From contig NW_006920872.1 of the NCBI RefSeq assembly GCF_000417875.1, forward strand, positions 852,594-916,593: a stretch of 64,000 bases of DNA, read 5' to 3'. The DNA comes from Pseudozyma flocculosa PF-1. Its lineage: Eukaryota > Basidiomycota > Ustilaginomycetes > Ustilaginales > Ustilaginaceae. The translations under genes were made by a program, and so were the position numbers. Positions 49,991 to 60,655 of the stretch are shown here, piece after piece (positions within the stretch are counted from its first letter, which is position 1; each line of letters starts with the position of its first letter). A model generated the notes under the pieces. That model saw only the letters and a program-made list of their open reading frames with translations. It made no database searches and was not told where the DNA came from.

Positions 49991-51298
49991 TTACAGGAGT
50001 CGGATACGGCCCTCGCCCTCCTTGCGCCTCTGCACAATCTTTGCCGGGAGAGCGACGAGGGAGACGATGCCGCGAAGCAGCAGCCACATCGACAGGCTGA
50101 CGGCGAGGCTGGTGGCGAGCATGCCGCCAAACTCCTCGGACCTCAGCCCGCCGAACGTATAGAGCACGCGCGCCCAGGTGTGGCGGGCGGCGTCGGGCAC
50201 AAAGGCCAGCTGCGGCGTGCCGACATACTTGCCAAACACCTTGAGCTGACACGCCGGGTCGATCTGCATGTGCACGCCGTGGCACACTGTCGCCGCGCAC
50301 AGCGAAAGGAAGGAGGACGAGTCGCGAGTCAGCGGAGCTCGTGGCGTCAAGGGGCATGCTCACGGCACGACAAGGCGAGGCGCCGCTCGGCCACACTCAC
50401 GCTCCATGACGAGGCCGCCGCGCTTGTCGAGCTGTTTGAGCCCGATCCTGTCCTCGGTATAGATGACGCTTTGGCGCAACGGCGTCGGCTCGTCGTCGCC
50501 GCCGTGGTGGCCGTTGCCCTCCTCGGGATCCGAGGCGTTGCGGATGGGGTACGAGGCGAACCAGGAAGACTGCTTTGGCTCGACGGTGACGTCCTTGTCA
50601 AACATGAGCATGACGAAGTTGTCGAGCTTGGCGAGATTGCGGGCGTAGGTGCGGTTGACCGAGGGGCCCTCGTTGTTGATGTCGAGGATAAAGTCGTTCT
50701 TGGCGAGGTAGTTTGCAAACGCCGACGGGTCGGTCGGGTTGCGGTAGTACTGGGCCGATACGAGGTGGGACTGGGCGTAGTCGGTGTAGATGCCGCCGCG
50801 GAGGGCGGTGGATGCGAGGCGGCAGAGGAGGTCGGTGGGCTGGCAGGCGGGCAGGTCGGCGATGCCCATGTGCTGGCTGCCAAAGGTGACGAGGTTGCGC
50901 ACGCGCGGGGTGTTGCACCTCTGCACGTAGGCGCGGAGGAACTGGCCGCCCTGGGAGAAGCCGATTGCGTCGAAGCCGTCCTGGAGCTCGGGGATGGCAG
51001 CGAGCTGGTCGCACGCCACCTGGATCTGGTCGTTTACATGGCCAAAGAAGCCCTGCTTGCGGTCGTCTGCGTCGCTGTCGCCGCCGAGGTTGACCGAGTG
51101 CACAAAGAGACCGGGGAACGCCTCTTTGAGCTGCGAGATGAGCTCATCGATGCCCTGCGAGTGGGCGCTGTCGCCGAGGCCGTGCCAGATGACGAGCGGG
51201 TGGGGCTTTGGGGTGAGCGAGAGCGGGATGGCGGCGGTGGACGAGGCGAGGCAGGCTATGCCGAGAGCCAGCAACGCGACAAAGGCGAGCGGTTTCAT
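49991..51298 (-). CDS. Palmitoyl-protein thioesterase with C-terminal membrane anchor
   Basis: Removes fatty acyl groups from S-acylated proteins, normally in the lysosome or vacuole. Exons on the minus strand are 51298-50401 and 50286-49991 (phase 1 junction), about 397 residues. Signal peptide 1-23, then VIWHGLGDS. The nucleophile Ser115 is in GFSQGG, the catalytic Asp is about 236 (KDVTVEP) and His about 305 (CHGVHM, created across the intron). IYTEDRIGLKQLDKRGGL is the typical C-terminal region of PPT1. Unusual for PPT1, which is soluble, exon 2 continues for about 90 residues with a hydrophobic helix (MLATSLAVSLSMWLLLRGIV) and a basic tail ending RIRLL. It is likely tethered to a Golgi, endosome or vacuole membrane. 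Confidence 0.88.
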
Positions 51299-51974
51299 GG
51301 TGGATGGGTGAGGGGAGCGACAAGGGGGGGAGGGAGAGGGGACGGAGATGGAAGCGGGGCTGGGGATGATGGTGGCGGTGGTGGCGGTGGCGATAAGCGT
51401 CGATGGCAGGGATGAAAGGGGTCAGGTGGTTGGGTGGGCTGATGATGGCTGAGGCAACCAGCAGGCTAGCCACCCCGCGCCAGAGCGGCCCTTGAAGGAT
51501 GCAGGGTCCAGGCCTCGCTGCGGCCCAACGGCTTCAGATCGGGCCACCTCACTCTGGCTCCCCGATTCCACCTCTCCTGCCCGGCCATCTGGCGCTCGGG
51601 CCAGCCTGCGAGGCGGCCAACCGACGAATCGACCCACGGCCATGAGGACCCATCCTCTCCTCCTCTCCTACCTCGACTCCTCGCTCCTCCTTCCTCGACG
51701 CCGCCACGGCCAACCACTTACTCCCCCCCTGTCGGCATCACATCGCCGTTGGACACCCACTCTCTCCCCTCTGCTCTTCAGCAGCGGCTTGCGACCCACA
51801 CGGACCGCGACCTACCCTTCAGCACCGCCCTTCTTAGAACAGACGCCCCTCCTGCCCATCCGGCCAATCCGAGCCAAGAACTCTTGCAAGCTCTTGCCCT
51901 TGGCTACCTACCCTCCACCTGTGTCCAATCGCCGGAACCATACACCGCCGGCCGGCCACGGCACGGCCGCAGCC
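51299..51974. other. shared promoter region, divergent genes
   Basis: A divergent spacer of 676 nt between the thioesterase and the Rab GAP. C/T-rich leaders on both sides and no further gene. Confidence 0.55.
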
Positions 51975-54623
51975 ATGCCGCCTAGAGCCTCCCACCAACA
52001 TGCCTCTTCTTCCACCTCGCACGAGCCAGGCGACTTCGACGACCAGGCATGGGGAATAGAATCCGACGACGACGACTTTGTCTCCCGCGTCGCCCCCCGC
52101 ACAAACGTGCCTCGCAGCCTCAAGAGCAACTCGCGGTCCTCGAGCTATCTCTCCCAGTCCAGCCAACAACAGGCAGGATCCCCAGCGGATTCCCGTTCAC
52201 CTTCGCTGCCCCGGCCCGGCGCGTCGACACCAGCCATCGCCATCGCCGTCCCGAGCCGCTCAAGCGCGGGCTCGGGCTCTTCGACCGCTGCGAATGCGAT
52301 CTCAACGCCGGGCAGACCCCCTTCGCAGTCGCCGGCAGGCATCAGCGCCACCGCCGATGGCGAACCCTCGAGCCTGCACAGCACGTCTTCCGGTCAGCGC
52401 GGCACCAGCTGGACCATGGTCGACAACTTCGCAGCCCGAGGCAGCTCACCAGCGAATGGCGGAACCGAGGCGCCCATAGTGGGAAGTCCGCCAACCGACG
52501 TGGCAGTCGACCTCAGAAGAGATGGCAGCGGGACAGGAAGCGGCAGCGGGTTCCAGCTCGTGGCGAGCGAAGAAGCGGCGACGGGGGAGGGGACAGCGGG
52601 CAGCGAGGCCGGTCAGAAAGCCGCAGGCCGCGCGCAGGTGTATTCGTCTCAATCGGGAGCCTACCGGGATACGAAGCAAGACGACAGCGATGTCGAGGCA
52701 GAAGAAGTCGACCTGAACACCGGCAGGACGGTTCTCCGAAAGCGGTCGGCGAGACGTAAGGCCGAGTCAGGCAAGAGCGAGGCCGATGCTCTGACCGGGG
52801 CGATCCGTCCGGACCTCGACCATCTCATCAAGGACCCCACGCACGCCCTGGCGCGCCTCTCGCTCTGCTGGACCGGCCCTTCGAGCAGCGGCGACACGCC
52901 CATGACCGAAGCCGGCTCTGCGCCCGATTCGGCCACGAGCGAGAGGATGGCAATAGGTATCACGCCGTCAGCCAGCACCGACTTCCAGTTCGACCCGGTC
53001 GCTGCGGCCGGCGACGGCCTCATCATGGCTGGGCCCAGCTTTGCCGATGCCGAGCCGGCCGGGCAGAACGGGGTGGTGACGTCGATATCCGGAAGCATCG
53101 TGCCGGTGACGACCCCAGGCGGCCTGGGCAGCACGGTGCCGAACCGCAAAAGGAGCATCCGCACGTCACGAAGAAGGCAGCAGCTCCTCTCCTGCCTGGG
53201 CAAGCCCAGCATCGACATCTCGGTGCTGCGGTCGCTCGCCTGGGCAGGAGTACCCGACGAGCTCAGGCCGGTCGTGTGGCAGCTGCTGCTCGGCTATCTT
53301 CCGACGGTGGCGGCGGTGCGGGCGCAGACGCTATCGCGCAAGCGGGCCGAGTACGCGTCGGGCGTCAAGCTGGCCTTTGCCAAGGGCATCGCCGGCCTGG
53401 ACCAGGCCATCTGGCACCAGATCCACATCGACGTTCCGCGCACCAATCCGGGCATCCGGCTGTGGCAGCGCGAGGCGACGCAGCGCGCCCTGGAGCGCAT
53501 TCTCTACGTCTGGGCCATCCGCCACCCGGCGTCGGGCTACGTGCAAGGCATCAACGACCTCGCCACGCCCTTTTTCGAGGTCTTCCTCTCGGCCTACATC
53601 GACTCGGACCCGGAGATGTACGACGTGTCGCTGCTGCCGCCCGAGGCGCTCGAGGCGCTCGAGGCCGATACGTTCTGGTGCCTGTCCAAGCTGCTCGACG
53701 GAATCCAGGACAACTACATCTTTGCGCAGCCGGGCATCCAGCGGCAGGTGAGGCGGATGGGCGAGTTGGTGGCCCGCATCGATGGTGAGTACCCCGCCGA
53801 CGCAGCAACAGCAGCAGCCGTCGCGCGAGGTGGCGATGGAGTATCGCTCGCGCGTCGAAGGTCGTTCTTGCCATCTCACATCGTGTTTTCTCGCATCCCT
53901 CTATCGCAGCTCCGCTCCATGCACACCTGCAAGCGCAGGGGGTCGAGTACATGCAATTCGCCTTCCGGTGGATGAATTGCCTGCTGATGCGCGAGATGAG
54001 CGTACGCAACATCATCCGCATGTGGGACACGTACCTGGTGCGTAGCGTCGCGTCGCGTCCCTGCCGCGGGCCCTTCCGATAAGCGGTGCCGGGCCGAGCT
54101 GACCCCCATCTTGCACCTCGTCCCTCCCGCTACTGCTGCTGCTGCTGCTGCTGCTGTTACGACGACGACTCGCATCTTCAGGCCGAGGGACAAGATGCCT
54201 TTTCCGACTTCCACCTCTACGTCTGTTCGGTGTTTCTGCACAAGTGGAGCAAGGAGCTCATGGACATGGACTTCCAGGTGCGCCTGCGTCCCTGAGCCGG
54301 GGGCCTAGCTTCCGCAAACGTCCCACGTTGACCTTTGACGCTGACCTGACCGGTCCCCTCACCCTCTCCCCGCTTCCCTCTGGGTGCTGGCGCGCGCGCA
54401 GGGCATCATCATGTACCTCCAGAGCCTGCCGACGCAGGGATGGTCGGACAAGGACGCAGAAATGCTCCTCAGCGAAGCCTTTATGTGAGTCTGCACCGTG
54501 GTCGCTAGATGCGATGTCGGACAGGGCGCTCAGCTTCCTCCGGTCACCTCGCCTTTGCATCGCCGCCGTTGCCGGAGCAGGTACAAGACGTTGTTCGGCA
54601 ACACGGCGCATCTCAACAAGTAG
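51975..54623 (+). CDS. Rab GTPase-activating protein, Gyp1/TBC1D22 type
   Basis: Accelerates GTP hydrolysis by a Golgi Rab (Ypt1 in yeast). Five exons: 51975-53784, 53910-54037, 54182-54277, 54402-54484 and 54581-54623; every junction keeps phase, 719 residues. The N-terminal 400 residues are Ser/Gly-rich and disordered. The TBC domain starts at about 415 (LRSLAWAGVPDELRPVVWQL). It carries the arginine finger in IHIDVPRTNP (Arg about 487) and the glutamine finger in GYVQGIND (about 523). Further TBC motifs are MQFAFRWMNCLLMRE and IRMWDTYL, and the end is KTLFGNTAHLNK. Splicing is needed: the first intron would otherwise end the TBC domain early. Intron 2 carries a CTG repeat. Confidence 0.92.
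54133..54156. repeat. (CTG)8 in an intron of the Rab GAP gene
   Basis: Eight CTG units in the second intron, 25 nt before the 3' splice site. Length changes there could affect splicing. Confidence 0.85.
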
Positions 54624-54784
54624 CATCTTCCCACAGCATTGTCAGAGCGGACCAGCGCGTCCGGTCTCATTGGCCTGCTCACGGCCACGGTCAATCGAAG
54701 GTGCTTATAAAGATCATCCATCCGCGCGGACACTGGCCCCTTCTATGCGACAATGGCGGGAACGGGACGGCGCGCGCGCCGCTT

Positions 54785-56349
54785 CTAGATCTTGATGCCC
54801 TTGGCCTCGAGCTCGGCCTTTCTCTTTTCCGCATCCGCCAGGCGCCGCTCGAGCTCCTCGAGCTCGTTGGCCTTGGACTGGACGGCCGACTGGCGTTCCT
54901 TGACCCGCTCCTCGATGGCCGCGAGGCTCTCGGAGCTGCAATGGCGAGGCAGGAGGATGTGGTGGAGGACAGGAAAGAGGGAACAAGGGGGATCAGCATA
55001 GTGCTGGGGGGCGTGCAACGACGCGAATGGGGCGGTCCGACGTGTCTTCCGCCATACCGCCAGTCCCGGCGGTAGCGCTAGCGCATCGGCGTGCTACGAG
55101 CAGCGACGAGGCGGTGCGCGCGCGCAACACTCAACCCAAGCTCCGATCCGGTCCGGTCCGATCCGATCCCGACGCGCCGAGTCCCAAAGCCGAAGGAGGA
55201 GGAAGAGGAGAGAGGAGGAGGAACGAGGGGGACAGGGGGTGGGTTGCTTGTGGGATGCTTACGGAGCAGCAGCATTTCCGTTGCCGTTTGCGCCGGCGTT
55301 GGGGACGCCCTTCTGGTTTGCAATGTCGCCCGAGGTGGGCTCGACGCTGCCGCCCGTGGCAATGTCGCGGACGTGGACGAGGGGCGCCTGCTCGGTCGAT
55401 ACCGTGGCCGGATCGAACTGGAACAGCCGCACCTCGGCGTTCTTCCAGGGCTGCCGGTCGGTCAAACAAACGGAGCAGGCGCGAGTAGAATTGTCAGTGA
55501 GCTGGGCGCGGCTGTGTCGCTTCGCTGGGCCGTAGGATGGACTCGGTGGCCGGGACGACGACGACGACGACGACTCACGTATTGCTGTCCCGTGATCCTC
55601 CGGAGGATGTCGCCGTGGGCCATGACGACAATCTCCTGCTCGGGCCTGTCGCGGATGTACTGGCGCACCCACTGGGCGCGGGCGTTGAGCGAGGCGTCGT
55701 CGGCGGCGTAGAAGCCCCGCTTGCTCGTCCAGTCGGGCGTGAGGGGCGAAAAGTCAAAGCCGGCCAGCTCCGGGTCGGCCTCGAGCACCTCGCGGGCCGA
55801 GCCGGTGTCGCAGGGGAAGTCGTTGCATTCTGCAGGGCGGGCAGGTCGGAGAAAGGAGATAGCGGTGCCGCGTCAGACGTGAGATGCTGGGCGAAGAGAA
55901 AGGAACCCAACGGCCGGTCGAAGTCGAGGATCCCGGCGCCATCTCGATGTCACTCACCCTGCAGCTGGGGTAGCAGCACTACCTTGCCCAGGCCGCCGAG
56001 GCGCTCGATGGCGGGGGCATAGCCGATCTTTGTGCTCTGCAGCGTCCTCTTGAGGCCCGACGAGAGAATAACCTGGGCCGTCTGCTGGAGCTCTGGGGTG
56101 AGCGAGGGGAGGCGACCGGACTGCTGCTTTCCGAGCGGGGTGAGGGGCGCGTCGGGGATCGAGTAGTCGTCGGCGACATTCTGTGCGGGTGGCAGGCGAA
56201 GGAGAAAACGAGCGGTCGATGGACGTCAGAACGGTCCTTGTCGCTGGGACATGCTTGGTGACGAGTGCCAAGCTGCTGCGGCGGCGCCCACGACTTACGT
56301 GCTCTGCCTGCGAGTGGCGGGTGAGGTAGACTCTGCTGGTGGGCGCCAT
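54785..56349 (-). CDS. Histidine-phosphatase (phosphoglycerate-mutase-like) protein
   Basis: Five exons on the minus strand: 56349-56299, 56180-55958, 55829-55579, 55450-55263 and 54935-54785; phases agree throughout, 287 residues. Exon 1 ends in the phosphatase signature LTRHSQAEH (phospho-His about 12). Exon 2 has PLTPLGKQQ and SSGLKRTLQS. Exon 3 has DFPCDTGS, YAADDASLNARAQWVR and VVMAHGDILRRI with the second catalytic His. Exon 4 has WKNAEVRLFQF. The last exon adds a coiled coil (AAIEERVKERQ, ELEELERRLADAEKRKAELE) ending GIKI, which may mediate dimerisation. Substrate unknown; relatives hydrolyse small phosphate esters. It ends 161 nt from the end of the Rab GAP gene (tail to tail). Confidence 0.87.
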
Positions 56350-56826
56350 GACGAAGGGAGCGTCTATGTGTCTAGAAAGGGTGGGGGATGATTGGATTGG
56401 GAGTCTATGGAAGCGCAGCGCTGTAGGCAAGCAGGTGATGGTGGTTGGTGAGAGCGTCAGGGGCTTGGTCCGCAGCGGGCCAGGTGGGAAGGGCATCAAG
56501 ACGAGGTCCTCAACGTGGCCCTCAATTTCGGCGGATTTCGCTCGGGCAGGTCGGAAGCACAGACCATCGTCAGCGCGCAGGCCATGCCAGCAGGGCCGAT
56601 GGCAGCCAGCCCGACGTTCGGTCGCCGCACGTCAGTTGCCCACGGGAAAGTCGCCGAGATGAGGAGACCTCGGAAGTCGGGGACGAGGGGCGTTGCCGCC
56701 GAGCGCACTGACCCCTCACCACGACCCTCGCTCCTCCGATTGCTTCCTTCCTGCCTAGTCCTCTGTCTTCTCCCATCCCATCCCGGCACAGGCACCCTCA
56801 TCACCACCGTCAACAGCTTCATCGCC
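56350..56826. other. shared promoter region, divergent genes
   Basis: 477 nt between the histidine-phosphatase gene and the Vps51 gene. No further gene recognised. Confidence 0.5.
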
Positions 56827-57816
56827 ATGGCCGCAGCAGCAGCGACCACCAGCAGCGATGCAAACGGGCGCAGCGCAGCCACCCCGAAACCGCGCAGAGG
56901 CGCCAACCTCCTCCGCGACTACTACGGCCTCTCCAACCCGGGCCCGGGCCCTGGGCCCGACTCGCCCGCCGCCGCCTCATCGACCCCCGCAGACCCAACG
57001 GATCCCGACAACCCGGCCTTTTCCAAGGACGCCGCCCTCGCCGCACTGCTGCGCACAGGCAGCCTCAGTCAGCTCCTCGCAAAGGAGAGCACCCTCATCA
57101 CCGAGATCCGCGAGCTCGATGGCGAACGCCAGAGCCTCGTATACAACCACCACCACCAGCTCGTCGCCGCGAGCGATACGATACGCAACGTAAGTCTGAT
57201 CGCCCTGGAAAGGGCTCCACGTTGATGTCGAGTCCTGTACTGACGATCTGCTTGATGCCCCCCGGCCGACCTCTTGGCCACGCAGATGAAGCAAAAGTCA
57301 GAGTCGCTCGACCCCTCCCTCGACGCCCTCAGAGAGAGCTTCTCCCGCATCGCACAGCTCGAGACCAATCTAGAGACACTGCGCAGCCCGATCCCTGCCT
57401 CTGGCTCCGGCGACCCAGGCAGCTCGACAGTCGAGGCCGCGCGCGACATGCTGCCCGACCTGGAAGCCATCGTCACGCTACCCACCGCCCTCCGGGACCT
57501 CATCGAATTTGGCATCGCACCAATCGACGGCACACAGCCCGACGCTGCCAGCAGTCAGGGCCAATCGAGCCAAGGTGAGTCGGTGTGCACGACTCCTTCG
57601 AGCGGCGTGGCACTCGCTCAAACCCGAAATCGCGCCTTCTGAACCCCGCGACGATGCCCAGCAGGCCTCGCGCAAGCCGAACGCCTCTGGGGCCAGATGG
57701 AGGCGGTCCTGTCGGCCTGGTCCGACGCCGGCGTCCAGGGAGTGCGCGAGATCATCGCAGAATGTCGTTCAGTGCTTCGCGAAGGGAGACGAGCCGCAGG
57801 CGCCACGCAGACGTAG
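56827..57816 (+). CDS. VPS51: Vps51, GARP tethering-complex subunit
   Basis: Vps51 links the GARP complex to its SNARE at the trans-Golgi network, for endosome-to-Golgi retrieval. Exons 56827-57189, 57286-57574 and 57665-57816 give about 267 residues. The N-terminal signature is at residues 25-34 (ANLLRDYYGL). After a Pro/Gly-rich stretch comes AALLRTGSLSQLLAKES, LITEIRELDGERQSLVYNH and LVAASDTIRN at the first splice site, then MKQKSESLDPSLDALRESFSRI. This order is typical of the Vps51/Vps67 N-terminal region. The protein is short, like yeast Vps51 and unlike the animal form. The third exon could start three bases earlier without changing frame. It converges with the AlkB-like gene, 123 nt apart. 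Confidence 0.87.
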
Positions 57817-57939
57817 CCCCGGCTTCCGGGCCTGCATCGCTGTCCTTGCTCCGAGGTTTCGTGTTGGCAGTGCATACGAAGCAATAAGAAGATACCCCCC
57901 GCCGCTCCCACGTTGCTGTAGAGGGCCCACCCGCTCACT

Positions 57940-58917
57940 TCACCCTGGCACCGGTCCAGATGCGAGCGAATCGGCGTCCTCGTGGCCCACCACGTCTCCG
58001 CCCTCGCCCATCCAGCGTATCGTGACGCTGAGCCGAGTGCCCCTCTCGAGCCGCACCGCGCTGTCGTCGTCGTCGTCGTCGTCGTCGTCGCGGACCAGAT
58101 CAAACCTCCGCGCGGGTATGCCGTGCTTCCAGTCGTACCTCGCTTCGCCCGAGAGGATCAGGAGCGACCCGGACGGCAGGAAGAGGGAATGGACGATGGT
58201 CTGTTCGGCGTGCTGGTCTTGCGCAACGCGGGTAAACTCCATGACCACTCCGCGTTGAGGAGCGCCGAACGAGGCTAGCATGATGCCGTCGCCGAAGCGC
58301 ATCAGATCGACGTGCGACGAGAGGCCCTCTCCTGGTCTGTACAGGTTGAGGATGAGCTGTCGTGATCGCAGTGCCGTCTCGGCGTCCGTCTTGGCGTGCG
58401 TGCTCGTCCTTTCGGCGGGCGGACGGAGTCGCGGGGCAAAGAGAAGGCGATGCAGCTCGTCGTCGACCAGACCGTCCAGCTTGCGTTCGAGCTCTGCAAT
58501 CAGTCTCGTCACCCATGCCGGTAGTCCGCCGTGGTCGGCCTCGTCGGCCTCGCCTTCTACCTTGCGCCGTTTGCTTCTATCCCCCGGCGGGTCGATCGTA
58601 TCTCGGCGAGGGCGACACTCTGACGGCCGCGCCCGTGCAAAGAGCATGGCCTGGTTCCGTCCCACGACCTCGTCGGTAAAGTAGCCGCAGTCTGCGACCG
58701 AAGACACCACATCGGAGCAGAGCGAGGCGGAAAGGAGGTCCGGAAAGAACAAGAGACCCGGTACCGCCGGTGCTCGTCTTGATGCGATCCGGAACGATCC
58801 TTCCTCGGCCGTCTGGGCTGCGACGTCGCGGGGGGAGCCAGGGGCCGAGGACAAAGACGACGACGAGAAGAGCGAGTCGGTATCGCCGTCGCCGTCGCTG
58901 CCACTTTGGTCTGACAT
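57940..58917 (-). CDS. AlkB-like 2-oxoglutarate/Fe(II) dioxygenase
   Basis: 325 residues, single exon on the minus strand. The catalytic fold is in the second half: NLYRPGEGLSSHVDLMRFGDGI gives iron ligands His202 and Asp204, DWKHGI gives His265, and RLSVTIRW gives the 2-oxoglutarate-binding Arg (about 295 or 301). VPGLLFFPDLLS at 52-63 starts the core. Enzymes of this type oxidatively demethylate nucleic acids or proteins. It is nearest in pattern to the ALKBH7/8-like and fungal Ofd2-like groups, but I cannot choose. A run of nine Asp (about 277-285) interrupts the region between His265 and the Arg. The N-terminal 40 residues are acidic and Ser-rich. Confidence 0.82.
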   Translation of the reverse strand: MSDQSGSDGDGDTDSLFSSSSLSSAPGSPRDVAAQTAEEGSFRIASRRAPAVPGLLFFPDLLSASLCSDVVSSVADCGYFTDEVVGRNQAMLFARARPSECRPRRDTIDPPGDRSKRRKVEGEADEADHGGLPAWVTRLIAELERKLDGLVDDELHRLLFAPRLRPPAERTSTHAKTDAETALRSRQLILNLYRPGEGLSSHVDLMRFGDGIMLASFGAPQRGVVMEFTRVAQDQHAEQTIVHSLFLPSGSLLILSGEARYDWKHGIPARRFDLVRDDDDDDDDDSAVRLERGTRLSVTIRWMGEGGDVVGHEDADSLASGPVPG

Positions 58918-59885
58918 CGGAGGTGACGGGCTGGCCAGCGTCAGTTTGATGCGGCTTGAAATGGCATGATGTTGAGAGCCTTAAGGTTCGTGGAGGTTGG
59001 TGGGAAAGGGAAGATGGCAGGTCAAACGCGACGAGGCTGTCCCTCCATGCTGCGGCTCTGCATCATCTTAATCGTTTGACTGCAGCAGCCTTCTCGGCGG
59101 TGATCCGTACAACATAGTGTTGGTCTGCTGGCATTGCAAAGGAGGTCTTAGGCTGATAGCATCAAGGGGTGCAGAATGAGTTGGCAGATGTCAAGGACCA
59201 TGTCAGTGTGCCTGTCAACCACGAGGCAAATGCCATGGAGCCAGGGGGAGTGATTAGTAGCTTGCTGCTATGGTGCCCCCTGAGTTGTAGCAAGACATTG
59301 GAGGCATGGTCCTTGCTGCTCCCAGGAAGAGCTGCAGATGCCAGAGTACTAAGCATGTGCTTGTTGATGCTACTGCTTGTACAGGTGAAGCTGCTGGATC
59401 GAGTACTTGAGCCGCTGTATGGTAAGCCTCAACAGGCTTGAGACTCAGAGGAGCTGTATGACGCATGCTTCATACTTCAGCAGAGGTTCTTGGTACTCAG
59501 GGCTGTATCACGTACGCGTCGAGTCCATTTCTTGCCAGAGAGACAAAGCAGGCGCTCACAGGCACAGGCGCTGTAGCAGCGAGAGAGAGGGGGGAAAGGG
59601 GAGGGGCAGCGCCTCGGAGACCGGCTCCGGTCGGGCGCCCAGCGATTCGCATTGAACAGGGAGTAGGGTGGGGTGGGGAGGTGAGGGATGACGGCGGGCC
59701 GGCGCGCGTCCCCGGACCTCGACCTCGAACGACGAACAGATCCTTTGTATGTACATTGGTTCATGAAAGAATGAGGGTGTGGTCGGAGAAATCAGAAGGA
59801 TGTGTGTGTGTGTGTGTGTGTTGGTCTCTACCTAGGGCAGGGAGAGGAGAGGAGGTTGGCAACACGTCGGCGGAGGCCAGCGGGA
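58918..59885. other. lower-GC stretch, possible transposon remains
   Basis: From about 58.98 kb base composition drops and codon-like GC bias disappears. A plus-strand frame at 59169-59441 includes LLDRVLEPLYGKPQQA, faintly like the LYGLKQ motif of Copia reverse transcriptases, but it is short and otherwise unmatched. A GT run follows. Confidence 0.35.
59801..59820. repeat. (TG)10 run
   Basis: Ten uninterrupted TG units, 66 nt from the relic of the GH16 gene. Confidence 0.85.
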
Positions 59886-60068
59886 TCACTTGCGGCGCGA
59901 GGTCTGGTAGACCTTGAGCGAGTTGATGGTCCAATAAGCCTCGTCGAGCTTCGGTCCGCTCTTGATGTAATCGTAGCAGCTTGAGAAGCCGGTCTTGGCG
60001 GCGCACGATTTCTCCTGTCCCTTCATTGGGGTGCTCCAAACGGCCCCAGAACCCGCCCATGTCCCATG
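59886..60068 (-). pseudogene. C-terminal relic of a second GH16 gene
   Basis: On the minus strand, 59 codons from GTWAGSGAVWSTPMKGQEKS to QTSRRK-stop match the last 59 codons of the GH16 gene at 42.7 kb. There are only two amino-acid differences, but about half of the codons differ at silent positions. The match ends sharply at about 60068, where unrelated lower-GC sequence begins, and the catalytic domain is absent. So this is the tail of an old, formerly functional relative, cut off by insertion or deletion, not a recent copy of the intact gene. Confidence 0.85.
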
Positions 60069-60655
60069 GGGCAAAGGGGGCAGTGTTGAGGTCAATTGGC
60101 ACCAGAGCATGGCCTAATGGAATGGGCTCATGTTCAAGAAGCAACATGGTGGTGAGCATCATTGCCCTTTGATGGGTAGATCAAGGCAACTCAAGACAGA
60201 TGCAGAAGAAACAGGCCAGATGGCAGTCCAACAGGCCATGACAAGCAACAATCATGGGTAGTTGTTATGCCCTTGGGGTCTTGGGTACCGCGGGCGGCCG
60301 AGGACGGTAGAGGGCTTGCGCAGAGAGGTCAGGGATGAGGAGGAGTAAGGATATCGATGCTGTACCAGTCTCCAGTGGTAAGAGGATATAGTACATTCAA
60401 CAAGGAGCCTTTTGAGGGCTTCAACACGATTGAGATCAGACCAGCCCCATCTGCAGTCGTCTAGGTCGATTCATCGTCCTCTGACTTCAACGGCAATGTC
60501 TATGTACACTCTGTATCAATGTGCCCGCATGATGTCGGTCCCGATGCGACGCCACGATGCTACGGTGCTGCGCTGTCAATGCAATCCTGATGAAAAAAAT
60601 GCTTTTGCTTCGTGACGTGGTCGTTTCGAAACCAGAGCCGGGTCGAGAGCCTTCT
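60069..60655. other. lower-GC stretch beyond the GH16 relic
   Basis: AT-richer than the flanks. One minus-strand frame (HEPIPLGHALVPIDLNTAPF) adjoins the relic but is not GH16. No intact gene recognised. Confidence 0.35.

Noticed and set aside
49564..50162. Direct extension of the orphan gene to 50162
   Set aside because: Crosses a consensus splice donor, loses composition, and runs antisense through the thioesterase's second exon.
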